A stretch of DNA of 64,000 nucleotides from the NCBI GenBank assembly GCA_003260075.1, contig QLIY01000182.1, forward strand, positions 142,812-206,811, read 5' to 3'. The position numbers were made by a program, and so were the translations under genes. Each line of letters opens with the position of its first letter. Positions within the stretch are counted from its first letter, which is position 1. Positions 28,301 to 41,000 of the stretch are shown here, piece by piece. Source of the DNA: Phallusia mammillata. Its lineage: Eukaryota > Chordata > Ascidiacea > Phlebobranchia > Ascidiidae. Under the pieces are notes generated by a model, which was not told where the DNA came from, ran no database searches, and saw only the letters and a program-made list of their open reading frames with translations.

Positions 28301-31300
28301 CCTTTTTTACAGGAACCAACATCAGGCCTAGACAGTAGCACGGCTTATGCTTTAACCTTGTCTTTAAAGAAGTATGCTGTGCACAGCGGAAAGACTGTGA
28401 TGATGACCATTCATCAACCATCCATTCAAGTAAGCATTTTTGTCACATGCATCACCATTTTTTGTTAGTTTCGAAATTTACAGAGCGATTTGAACTTTAC
28501 ACATGAGCCCATTGTGATTTCCAGTCCTCTGTTAAGAGTAACCTTTTTGTTTCGCAAGCGTCTGACGTGCGTCCGTCTTGGTATTTGTTTTAATGACGTT
28601 GCGAATTTTGCTGGCCAATACACGGTCAACGTTCAACTATACCTTTAAGCGCTTACTAGTCGCTAAGTAGATAGAATGTTTGTTTTCAATATTCACTTGA
28701 GTTTAAAGCTGTGAATTGGGGTTACCGATATACGGGAAGTCTGTCACTTATGTAAATATTCGGTCTCAAATTTTCGTGCAACTACCACGCAACGAAGGGA
28801 TATAAACATACACAAAGCGTTTTGCGAATTCATGTCCCTAAGCGGCTTAACACGTCACGCTGCTGACGTGGATGTGGTTCCCGATTTGGTAATCCCAGTC
28901 ATACCGTTTGTTGTCTGTTACACAACCTGTGGAATCAGGTCTTTTGAACGTGCGCAAACATACTTGCATTTATTTTGTGGTTTATATAAAATACAATCTG
29001 TAAAATATAACTTTTTACTGTGTGTTTGCTCATTCAAACAATTCCAACGAGCAATATTCTTTTTTTTTCTTTAAAGCTGTTTAAATATTTCCTAGATAGG
29101 GTGTTTTGATATAAAATTAAACGTTTCCTGCTAACTATATGCAGTATGTTGAAACTTGTTTTAATCGACAGTGACTGAGTGCTGCGTGTATGTTTTGCCA
29201 TTCAATCTCCTTAAATCCAGAAATTTTAGGCTTGTAATAACAACACAATCGTTTCTTTCTACAGATGTTTGTTCAGTTCGACACTGTGCTTCTGTTATCG
29301 GGAGGTCAAATTGCGTACTACGGATCACCCAAAGATGTGCTGCCACTGTTTAATGAGCTCGGCTACAACTGTGATGTAACAAGATACAACCCTGCTGACT
29401 TTATACGTGAGTCGTGTGTGGTCCCGTTGTGAAGCAGTGTTATACTGGGACTGGCAAAAATTGGAGGCATTTCAAACGATTGCCAAGTTTTACTGCTAAA
29501 GTTAATGTGATATTAAAAGTTCGACCTCTTTATGTTTAAAACTGGATCAAATGTCAGGTATTGTACAAATGACATGTTCTGTTTGTACTGAAAAGTTTTG
29601 CTGATTTTAAATTGTCGGAACTTGATGCAGCAAGATACTTCTCGCACCAGCAAATGGTATGATGCTGCGTACAGCCACTGTTTAAACAGGAGTGTTTTAC
29701 GAAGCACTCTACACGATTTCCTCCTGTTGCGCAACATTCACTTTAATTGGTTTCACGGATGTTGCGCAACCAAGAATGTTCGCAACTGAAAATGCGACGT
29801 TTTGAATTTAATCGTTTGTTTCAAACTTAAATGTTACGCTGACCACTTTTGTGCGGTCAGCATTTTATTTACGTTAAACCCAGTAACATTGTTCACAATG
29901 CCCTTTCTAAGTAACTTGAATATGTACGTGTCATTATGAAGGGAAATAGGAATTTGTGCGATACAATAAGCTACTTGTATATTTTTCTCATACATTTTCT
30001 CCATGCAGTTGATATTGTAAAATCTGGTGAGGACGCTTCAAACAAGTTAATAAGTGCCAGCAACCGCAGAAGACTCACCGAGGTGGATTGTCCAATCCTG
30101 AAATCAACAGTCAATGCTTTTGAGGCAAAACTATCTGGAAAAGGTTGGTTCGATTCCTACGAACGGTTGTAAACTAATTTGCTTTAATATAATGTAGCGG
30201 GAAGAGAATTTACATAGAACTTGTTTAAAACTGCAAGCGTGTTCGAATTTTTATATTTGTGACAACTTTTTACAGATGAAGTGGTAGTTATTCGGGACTC
30301 ACCAACCACTGTTGAGGATTTGAATGACAACAACTCGATCCCGATGAGCAAAATACCTGACAGCGAAAACCAACTGAACGGGGATCGACACGTATCACGT
30401 GATACAGCCGAGCCAATGAACGGTGAGTTCTTTGTGTCTGATCTGCAAATAAGTGTGTTATGTGGTTTATCGTCGAATGCGAGGAGCTTCAATGTCGATG
30501 TTTATCTCTTGGTAAACATGCATACTTTCATATTTTTGCTAAACGGGGATTACCTTGGTTAACAAATTATGGAAAAAAATAAGAATCGGGTTTACGTGTT
30601 TGTGTGTTTGAAGGTAAGTCGACATGTGCTTGCTCTAACTTACACGTTACTCTTTTAAAAATATAAAACTGATATTTAAACAGGAAAATGTCCTTTTGCA
30701 GGTCACGCTACAAGTATAGAAAGTCGTGCTCCCAGCAATAATTCACTTGACGAAGATGAAAAGAGGTGGCCGACGTCATCACGCAAACAGATTGCTGTCC
30801 TCGCGGTGAGAAGTTTCATCCAGGGAAAGTAAGTGTCGTTTTTGTATGGCGTATTGTTATCCTAAATGTATTATGTTCATGACAGTGGTTTTAATAAGCA
30901 AATAATAATTTTGCCATTCTGTTTATCTGTTTCCGACTTTTGTCTGTCTATTAAGACCAAAATTATTCTAAAACTGTTACTATCAACAGTAGATTTGGCT
31001 TTGTTGAAAAGTTTTGAGTTTTAAGATGATGAGGTTTTATGCTGCTTAAACTTGAAAAAGATAAGGATCACATTGTATTAATTTAAAATTAATGTTTTTC
31101 AAATGAAACTTGCTGATAGGTTTTAGTCCTGTTAAATTAAAGATACCGATCTTAAAAGCCGAAATCCGTTCGTATTTTATCGTTACAATTTCTCCATTAT
31201 TCTCCTTTCCTCTGCAGCTAAACCACATCTCATACACATACGGACCAAAAACCATAACACAGATTTTTTGAGCGATTATTTTACATTTCTGTTTATCTCT

Positions 31301-33390
31301 TAGATATCGCTATCTGTCAACGCTAAAGTTCATCAAGACGTTCGGAGTGGCGCTGATTTGTGGTCTTGTGTGGTGGCAAGCCGGTAGGGGAGAGATTCAA
31401 GAGAGTGTGGTCGTCGATCTTACGTCTGTCCTTTTCTTCGTCAACGTTTTTAACTCTTTTAACTCACTCTTCGACGTGCTTGTTGTGTGTAAGTATTTAT
31501 AATGACTCGAGCTGGAAAGATGTTGAGTTTGGTACTATTGTATATAATGCTCACATAAACGATAATAGTCAATAGATTATTATCTTTGATCATTGTTTTG
31601 GTATCTTAAAGCAAACATGTTTACTAAAATTTGCCTTTTTTGCAGTCCCAAGCGAAAGAGAAGTTGTGAATAAAGAGCGTATGGGCGGGTCGTACCGTTT
31701 ATCGTCCTACTACATTGCAAAGACCATAAGTGAAGCGCCATTGACGATAGTGCTACCAAGCATATCTACCGTGATTGTGTATTGGATGGCTGGACTCAAT
31801 GGTTTCAACGACATCTGGGCGTTTTTCGGTACATGGCTCGTCATGATACTTGTCACATTCACTGCCCAATCATTAGGTACGTACGATTTCTATTAGTTGT
31901 GTTGAGCATTTGGTTTTGTGAGCTTCGTAGACAAGATGTTGCTTTTACCTTATGTCCCAAGTGATGACGCATTTGCGGGAATCTCAGTCATGTTTTACGG
32001 CCAATTCCAACCTTCGCCAAGCATTCTATTTGAAAGGGTTGATGCTTATGACATCCTCAAAATCTGCATGTCACGTTACCTTAAATCTTCGTCAGCATTT
32101 TGTGGTGTGTCATTGCACGATCGACAAATATCCTTCCAACATGTGACGTATTAGTCAACAAATCTTATCGGAAAAAACGATAAAACGAATGCTGCTAGCT
32201 ACACTGGGCCGTGAGAAACCGATATAATTAGGTCAAACGTCGGAAACGCCAAAGCTAAATTTACTACCTGCCCAACGTAACGTTAGCAGAACCCCCCCCC
32301 CCATGCTGCTAGCTACACTGGGCCGTGAGAAACCGATATAATTAGGTCAATCGTCGGAAACGCCAAAGCTAAATTTACTACCTGCCCTACGTAACGTTAG
32401 CAGAATTGTTACCATTGTTTGTTCAATTTTGTTTGTTTTGGTCGATAGCTTTTGTGCTGTTTACTTGCTTCGCTTGTTTAATTTATTATCCAACATTAGA
32501 TCAGAAGCCTGGGTAAGATCGAGACTGACAATCAAACTGCGCTTGCAAATAGCTATTTAAAAATATATTCGCCTATAAATTCAAGGCTACCCCCCCCCCT
32601 TTTTTATAAGGGATTGAAGAGCGACCTCAAAATCATGCAAGAGCTTTTCCTTTTCGAAGTAGTTCAAATTTAAAAATATAATAGTTATAACAACCCATAT
32701 GATATTACAGGAATGTTCGTAAGCACGGCGACAATGGATTTTGAACACGGTTTGGTGCTTGCCATATTCCTTATGATCTCATTCATGCTTCTTGGTGGAT
32801 TCTACGTGAAGAACATTCCACCGTGGTTGAGTTGGATGGCTTACCTCTCGCCCATCTACTTCTCATGGTCTCTTATGCTTCTTCTCGAGTTCAACTCAGA
32901 TACCAGAGTCTTGTAAGTCCATGTTTATGTTTAGCTAGTTTGAATAGCAAATTAAGCAGTGAATTTATTGCTAAAATTGGTTCAAGTTTCGTTTCTTTCC
33001 CTGTAACTTTTAATTAGGGGACAACATGTTTTGTGGTGTTACAAAGAGTTACACGGGATGTTAATGTCACGCAATTGACTCTGTGTTTGGTTTAGAACAA
33101 TGCTTGCATGAAACAAACAATGTCCACGCCCTGCCCTGACATAAAAAAAGCAATTTATTTTAACAAATGATTTTTTTAGATGCGACAATACAACTAGCGC
33201 CTTCGAGTCTTGTGTCAGCACTCCAGAGCGAAATTCAACCGGCTATGTGCTCTCTAGCGACATCCTGCAGTCAAACTCTGTCAATGATCCTGCCTGGGTT
33301 TGCGTTGTATCTCTGTTGGCTATGTTAGTCGGGTTCCGTGTTATTGGTTACATCATGCTGCGTCTTTTCCACAAGCCTATCGTTAAATAG
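25305..33390 (+). CDS. ABC transporter subfamily G half-transporter
   Basis: Thirteen coding exons: 25305-25521, 26199-26368, 26519-26624, 26886-26986, 28313-28429, 29265-29406, 30009-30143, 30276-30422, 30702-30828, 31304-31488, 31646-31876, 32711-32912 and 33180-33390. Every phase agrees, giving 696 aa, normal for an ABCG half-transporter. The nucleotide-binding domain comes first: Walker [14 protein letters not shown] (split by intron 1), Q-loop [10 protein letters not shown], signature LSGGEKKR, Walker [15 protein letters not shown] and H-loop TIHQPS. An acidic, serine-rich linker (exons 7-9) leads to about six helices, including [20 protein letters not shown] and a C-terminal CCV-type extracellular loop with cysteines. 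The YRLSSYY...PLT...YWMAGL stretch is closer to the plant ABCG14/21-type than to mammalian ABCG2 as I read it. It should work as a dimer exporting lipids or small molecules; the substrate is unknown. Confidence 0.93.
27703..28143 (-). CDS. Hypothetical antisense ORF in ABCG intron 4
   Basis: The frame is open for about 146 codons up to a stop at 27703, antisense within the ABCG intron 26987-28312. There is no ATG near the 5' end; the first internal methionine starts [19 protein letters not shown]. It contains seven to eight cysteines. Local GC content is higher than the surrounding intron, which lowers stop frequency, so chance is a serious alternative. No similarity is recognised. It could be an exon of an overlapping gene or a retroposed fragment. 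Confidence 0.18.
   Translation of the reverse strand, partial: FINTLDGEKPEGTFVSGTKATSIDSGSCYELCAKGSHDRKQPRTFNKVTVARFLQCNRTKYREKTQVYMAPSFGCGYSRCSPSAIGKFAVTPLLVYKYLRTDNHEETDVLLQLSPNLAAYNGCLGHINSVQGHKSLMKLENSPIEM
32189..32405. repeat. 103-bp direct duplication split by C11
   Basis: Copy 1 (32189-32291) and copy 2 (32303-32405) are 103 bp each with two mismatches (caaacg/caatcg and cccaac/ccctac), separated by exactly 11 C (32292-32302). It lies in ABCG intron 11, away from the splice sites. Confidence 0.95.
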
Positions 33391-35015
33391 TTCCTTTGCC
33401 TAATTTATTCTCTTTCTCTACTCATAAGAGGGTCGTTTATCGCGGAGCTTCTGGTGCTTTGTTTTGTGTTCTTATGTTAGATAACGTGCTTTGTACTCCG
33501 AAGGAATACGATGAATGACTTAGTACAATTTTTTGTATTTAATTATCAGTATGGAGCCTCGCCACACCTCACCTTATACACAGGTGCAATCTTCTTTCTA
33601 GTAGCGATTCCATTTTTCTTTCCCTTTCCTGCGGTTCTGCAATCCGCTACAATACAAGTGATTTACTCAACAGCATTTTTCGTCATGACTATTTTTACTG
33701 GACTTGGTGACAAAAAGCCATATTTTCATCGAGATTGTGAATCTACAGGTTTTTCATCAGCATTTTCGCCCCTAGTTCAAGCCTTTATAAGCTGGGTTTG
33801 ATTACTTACTGCGGTCCCTATTGTTGACCAGGTCGTGCCTATGCTAGTGGCATACGGACAGAAGAAGAAAGCTTTCGTAATATGAATAAAGCATATAGCT
33901 AAGAAAGCTAGTACGTCTGACCTGACTTGTTTAAACATTCTTATAACACAACGTGAATATGCACAACGGCCAGTATTTTGGGCGAAAAAAAAATACGTAA
34001 TATATAGGCGACCGCCTTTTCACAGTAGAATGGGGTTGTCAAAAGAAATTTTTAGTTGCAGATCGGTATGTACACGATTGTTTCATGGTCACACGAGGAC
34101 GTTAAAACAGATAGTAATTGTTTTGTGCAAAAGTGCGAAACGATGATTTACTGCAAATGTTAACAGCTCCGGCAAAATGCCGCTGCAAATGTAAAGTAAA
34201 AATCAAGCTTGTTTGTTATGAAATAAATAGTATTGTTTCAAATAATACGTAGCAGAAATTCAGGTAATAAAACGAAAAGCTAAGATAGTTTTGCATTACG
34301 GAATTTCGGGGCCGAAAATGGAGTTACTCAACATTGCAGCCATCATATCAGATTCCAAAATGTGCGAGGATTTGACCCATCCTGAGGGAGGCTGGCAACC
34401 AGCATTAGCGCGAAAGAAGCTTATGAATTATTAAGGATGAACGGTCACTAAGTGAGGTTTGATTGAAAATATATTTATTACTAACAAAACTGCCCAAATT
34501 ACGAGTTGTTTAGCTCAAATGTTGGCAAATATATCGACGTGTTGGCAAACTGTAAAACGTAGTCAGTTTTTATAATAAACGGCGATATTATCGTGAAAAA
34601 GTTATTAAGAACATACATATGTGTTCGTAGTGCTGTCAAATACTGCACGTTTGATATGGCGAAAAAAACTACTAAGTAAGTGCTAAAACCTGACGTACAC
34701 TCGCTGGCAAGTAAAAACAAAAAATAAAATTCTCTGTACAAGTCATGGTCAATAAATTTGCAAAGCAAAACCGTGTAGTCCGATGGGCGGCAATTCTACC
34801 GGGTGAGTATTTTTACAAACAAAGTATTTAATATGCCATCAGACAGAGTGATCGACTTTCGACATGAAACGTTTTACGGTAACAACCACCGCGCTGCAAC
34901 CGTACGCCCTTCTGCCTTACCAGGAACATTCGTTAAAGATGAGGAACGTATCGGCCAAGCAGGAAACTTAACAGGAACTGAAACTTGGAAAACAAAGGTC
35001 GGCCCAGGACATCTC
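33391..35015. other. Convergent 3' ends of ABCG and Kv2 genes
   Basis: The 3' flanks of two convergent genes. An aataaa at 33885-33890 is a plausible ABCG polyadenylation signal. On the minus strand an AATAAA-type signal lies near 34470, suitable for Kv2. A 96-codon ORF (33511-33801) with two hydrophobic stretches falls inside the presumed ABCG 3'UTR and is not supported as a gene. Confidence 0.45.
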
Positions 35016-38000
35016 TTATTGCTTTTCGCGGACAAATTGGGAATCTTTCAAAACACCACTAATAATTTCATCAGTGTCATGCATCACAAGGTCGATAGCA
35101 GCACTTGTGTTGATCATTTCACGGATCGCTTCACTGGTGTCCTCAATGACACCATCGATGTTAAAGACCCGCGACGGTGATAAAACTGACGAGGGCGACA
35201 GAACTGATGAACTGCAGTTCCGCCGATCTTCGTTGGCCTTGTCCTTATCCCTCTGTGTCTTGTCTGCCGTTTTCGCAACCAGCAGTGGCTCAGCCTCGCA
35301 CCCTTTTGATTTTTCATCTTTGCTCATGCCTGGAAGGAGATTGGATTCGCGGTAATTTTCCTGCAACTCCTTAACCGACTGGCAGTCACCACCTGTGGAA
35401 TTGTCTTTTATTTTTTCGATCCGCTCACTTTCGATAAAACCTGGTAAAACCGCATTTGATTTTACATTATCGTCTATCGCAGATCCAGCTTCGCTTTCAT
35501 ACACCCCTTGCGTATTTGAAGTGTTGGCTGCTGAACTGGGCAATGTGACTGTGGCATCGATTTGTGAGTCGAAGCTGCGCTCTTTAATCATTTCTAACAT
35601 CGGCGTTTTTGAAATGAGGCTCGTGGTAGCGTGCTGTACTTGCCATGGTGAGTTATATGACGATAAACCATCAGAATCCGGCAAGTTGGAGCCAATCAGC
35701 ACTGCACCAGATTGGCCTATATCTTCTGCAAATGCACAAAAGTTAGCTACTCATGAGTTGAATAGTATATAGGCTACCGAAATCTAATTATTCCTTTTAT
35801 AAACGGTTTTTGAGGTCGTTTAAAACGCTACAGAACAAAAATTTTGTGTTTGGTTCTAGCCCTCGTTTGCATATTCAACCTGAGCCGTTTACCTGCCCGA
35901 TTTTGTCTTGTAAAAAATATATGTCACAGTTGCACACAGAACAACTTACCACTAGGTGCGCTCAGAACAACTCCAGTGTCGTCGGACGATGCTCCTGTAC
36001 TGGCGTCCAAGCTTACAAACGAGTCAATCGAATCATCGTTGTACACTCGGCCTCTAAAGAAAACTCCGTGATGGGCTGGCGTGGTGTCACTTTCGCACGG
36101 CCTTTCGGAATTTTCCCTTGAGGCGACACACCCGTCTTCGCAGGGCAGTTGGGATGCTTCGTTGTAGGTCGGTGGACTGTTTCCTACAATTTTGGATTCC
36201 ATTGTGGAGCCCGGTAGCATCGCAGGGTCATCATGAATTGTGCTTAAATCGTAACCGGAGTCGAAATCTTGATGTTTTTCGGAGTTAGCTTTGCGCAGAC
36301 GATTGCGCCTCCTAGCAGTTGATGATTTACACATCCCTGTTTCGATAGGTGGCGAAATGGTAAACATCTTATCTTCACGACCAGTTTTTTCCGAACTTTT
36401 TCTCAAATCGTCGTATGATTTTGACTGTACCGTACCTGGTTAATAACAGAAATAGATTTATGATGTTTCGTTATACAAATTGGTCTGTCACAAACATTAA
36501 AATTACTTGTTCATTAAAAAACATTTAAAAAAAATTACGTCAAAATTAACTTGTTTTTAATATTGTACACTTCGAAATTGTTTGTTCTTCAAACCATCAA
36601 AATAAAATTTCAATGTTTAACCTTTTGATCTGTTGTTCTGATTTTTATTTCTCTGCTCACTGCTGCCTCCGTTTTCTATCACAAAGTTGCCCTTTGTCTG
36701 CATGTCGGGTGAACGGGGGCGCGCGGTAATGGCTCTGTTGGTTGGGGACGAACTGTCAACGTCGATTATACACAGATCGTCTTTACGCTGATCTGGTTTC
36801 ACGTCGGGGAAAACATTGTCTTCTGTCGGTTCGTCGTCATGTGTGTGAAGACTTCCATTTGATCTAAACGTAATAGATTTGCCTTCATGTAAACTTACTT
36901 TGAGCGGCATTCAGTAATTTTAGAAAAATGCCTGTGTTTGTTACATGTATGATATCTTAAAGGGATCGCAAAAGCATCCATTGCCACATGGGTGTGTATT
37001 ATTCGACGATTGGTAACTTTGAGTAGAGTAAAATTCTTGCTTAAAATTTGAATAAAAGCGGTTGGTCATGTTGCACACCCAAAAGTTATTTTTAAACAAA
37101 ATTTGTACCTAGATTTGTTGTGAACTTCCATGTTAATTCCACCATTATGTTCAGTATCGTCTTTCCCTTCATTTGAATCGTCATCATCAACCGACTAAAA
37201 ATGTTAAATAAAAACGTTTGGCTATAATGTTTGCCAATGAATTTCGCAAAATGTATCTTTGTATAGTTCAGAGAATGTTTTTGTCTGTTAGATTGTAACC
37301 TGAAAATTTATCAGCTTTCCTATAATCTCGAACAGGTGTCAGAGAAATTATTTATGATTAAGGTATGGTCGATACCACGTTTGGCAGACAATTTTAGAAA
37401 TAAAATTGTACGGCATTGATAAAAAAAAAGTGCCCAGTATCCTTTAAAACACGTTTCAATGCAGTAAGAAATTTATACGATCATCGATCTAAAAGAAAAT
37501 AAAACTAAAAAACCGTCCAGGTAACAACCTGCCATCGATTTTTGCACATGTGCAAGCACACATCCACCAGCTGTATTTCAGTGACATACCTTGGCAAAGA
37601 CATCTCGCAAATTCATAGTGACGATACTGCCGTTTCGCTTGGCGCTCTCGAGTGCCTCGCGGCGTTTTAAGGCTTTTTCCTGGCGTTTTTGCTCCTTGTA
37701 GAACTCAGAAAAGTTGTTGACAATGATGGGAATTGGCAGAGCAATCACGAGCACGCCGGTTATGCAACAAATACCGCCGACCAATCTACCTGCGAAACGA
37801 AATTTGCGATTGAAATTACGAAATTCAAAATATTTATGTCAACATTATTCATATGGTTATTATGCAAAACAATGTTCGTTTCTTCCAAACTATTGTGCAG
37901 CATGAACCAAATTTCATGCCTTTCAAAAACTCTACATTGGTTTGCGGTGAACGTCATGTGACCGTAGCAAAAACTTGGGCCGAGTAGGTAACCTAGCAAC

Positions 38001-41000
38001 TAAACAATTCATTATTTGTGGTTAATATGTTTAGGCAACAGAAACCAAAGCAAAAAAGTGACCGTTATATTGTACTGTATGAAAATGCAATATATTATGC
38101 ACCAACAAAAAACACTCATACCTAACGCAGTTTTCGGCGTAATGTCGCCATACCCGACTGTTGTCATGGTGATTGTTGCCCACCAGAATGACGCAGGAAT
38201 ACTCCGAAATTGCTCCTTATTTTCGATTTTTTCCGCAAAGTATGCTAAGCTGCAATAAAAAAGAAAAGCTGGTATCGTGTGTAGTTATCGCGATGAATCA
38301 GAGATGAACAGAGATTTTAAGCATTAATGTTTGCCTTATCAAGCCACAAATCCGGATGCATAACCTTTATCGGGACATCTCTATGGAATTGTGGCGCTTG
38401 AGCGACGATAAAATACTTTGACCAATGTTTTTCTAATTCAAACCAAATGTTTTGTAAATTATATTGTCAAAATATTAGGTAAGTTAATTATCTACAATGG
38501 GCTTGTAGTTGAGAAAATTACTTCGCAAATACCCCTTAAATTTTTGATGATCTCTCAGGTTAGGTTGTGGTTTATGTGATCTTCTACGTTAAGCATGTTA
38601 ATTTTAAAGAAAAATTAGGTCTGGGATTTCTGAAAAAACATCGGTTGCCTGGTCAATTCTCTAAACTCAAGAATTTTAGGTTTTTCCCATATTGCCGCAA
38701 CGCGACATATAACTTCGCCTAAGCAAATACTTTCACATTTTTTAAGTAAACCAGAAAACTTGTATACACCCAAAACGTCTTAAACAATTTTTTTAGCACA
38801 CAGAGCCTCCCCGGTTGTTGTTTTGCTTTAAAACTAGAAAACAAAACAATAGCAGCTTATCACTATAGCGGTAACATACCTTGAAAACATCATGATCCCG
38901 ATAGCTAGAAACAACATAAGAAGTCCAAGTTCGTTGTAACTTCTCCTCAACGTGAAACCGAGCGACTGGAGGCCCGTAGAATGTCTGGCAAGTTTCAGTA
39001 TTCGCATTATACGCATGATCCGAAAAATTTGAACCACGCGGCGAACGTTCTGGAACTGCAGGATCTGACTGCTTGACTTGGTCAAGAAGATCGTGATGTA
39101 ATAGGGTAAGATAGCTGGAAGTAAAACAACATATAATTGCAGTATTTGAATCAGTTTTTTTTTTCTTTTATCAGATTTATACAACCATAATGGTTTCATC
39201 TAAAGAAATTAAGAAAGAAGACTTAATACGACTACACAAAACCAACCTAAAAGATCAATGATGTTAAGTGGTCCTTTGAAGAACTTCCACTTGTTTGGTG
39301 ATGACATAAACCGCAGAAGATATTCCATCGTAAACCAAGCAATACAAACACTTTCGATGTGCGCGAGCTGTTCATTGTCATCACCGTTAGCTAAAAAAAG
39401 GTTTTAATTCAGCTTGTGTGTTGTCAGTAAAATGATTGAAGTCATGTTAAAACAAAGGGTGGGGTAGAGAACATAAATCTGTTCCAGTTTGTATCTGTAT
39501 CCGTATTTAAATCTTAATATTCCTAGCTTAAATGCTTGGTATTTTTGAACCTTTCTATTTGATTGATTAAAACCTTTAAACAAAACAGACATAGTGAGCT
39601 CTGTGTTTAATTGCATATGTTGTCTGCTCAACTGGAAGGCAATACTAAGTACAATTTGAAAAAGCTGATATGAAGTGTTTGTTGAAAATCGGTAGGTACA
39701 CAAGCCCAGCAACATAAATTGACTGCAAGGTTTAGCACAGATGCGCCAGGTGCTGCAACTACACAATAATATGTAGGATTAATAACAAAGACTTGTCGTG
39801 GGTTGACATCTCCAACATGCAATCAAGCATAAACTGCAGCAACCATGTGCATCCTGTACAATGCACATCAGCACTTTTATGGTGACTGACGTTTTAAATC
39901 ATTGCGTTTCCTGCTCAGACTGTGACATGCGGTCAATAGTAAATACTGTGTGTTTTTTGACATACTTTGTAGTTCTGGCAATGTGTTAAGAGTGAGAGCG
40001 ACTGTTGATAGAACGATGAATAGAATCGACAGGATTGCAATAACCTGTAATCAACAAAAATAATGTAGTCTACGGATATTACTGGTATATATCAATAACT
40101 ACTCGTGTACATTGCTTTGCACAAGCGCAAAGTAACCACAATGTAGTACATTCTTGTTGGAACATTACCTTAGCGGCAAGAGAAGAGTTTGGTTTCTCCA
40201 TCAGATCCCAAATCTTCTTTCTTCTCTCCGCGCAACACATTCCACGAAAATCGTCGCCCTGGCGCTCTCGCATCGCTTCAGCTTCCCGCCTGCAATGAGT
40301 AGACGACATCAATTTTAGGTTAAAAGCTTTTAGGTTATTAGTTACTTGCTAAACCTGATAACACAGATACAGTTTGTGCAAAACTATGCGTATTGCTACA
40401 AGAATTTTAAAAGATGTGGTATACCATAGAAGATATATCTTCTAAAATAAACGCATCGTTTCCTTAAAACAGTCATTATCAAAGCGCAGTGAATTAACAT
40501 CACAGTTGTAATTGCTGTTTCGTCTGGCCACAAACATTTCTACATTTGATGTGTATTGCCATCAGAAGGTTGCCTTAAGGCTATAACTGGACAATGGATC
40601 AAGAAAGATTCCAAGGTAAAGAACTCAAGTATATAATCAACAAATGATTGTGAAAATGATGGATGATTAGCAGAATGTTTATACTTTTAAAAATTAAAAA
40701 TGTTTGTACATAACGTTTGACTTTATTCTTTATGACCGCAAAGCTTTATTGAAGATGATGTTGAATCAAGTTCGCTTTTGTAATCAAGGTTGGCTTTCGA
40801 GGCCGCAATATGCTGGTATTTTGCGGAATCGGTCACCGGGTTTATATGTAATACAGTTCAATTCTCAACATGTCACCGCAGCACGTCGCGCTAATTAGGT
40901 TAATATCGTACCCGCGACAGCTCGATTCGTTTCGGGCGCTGGGTGAAGTGGAAAAGCCAATTGTGCGTAGGCCATGTGGGCTCAGTGACCCGGATTGAGA

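Noticed and set aside
33511-33801. 96-aa ORF with two hydrophobic stretches
   Set aside because: Falls between the ABCG stop and its likely polyadenylation signal; no family match.
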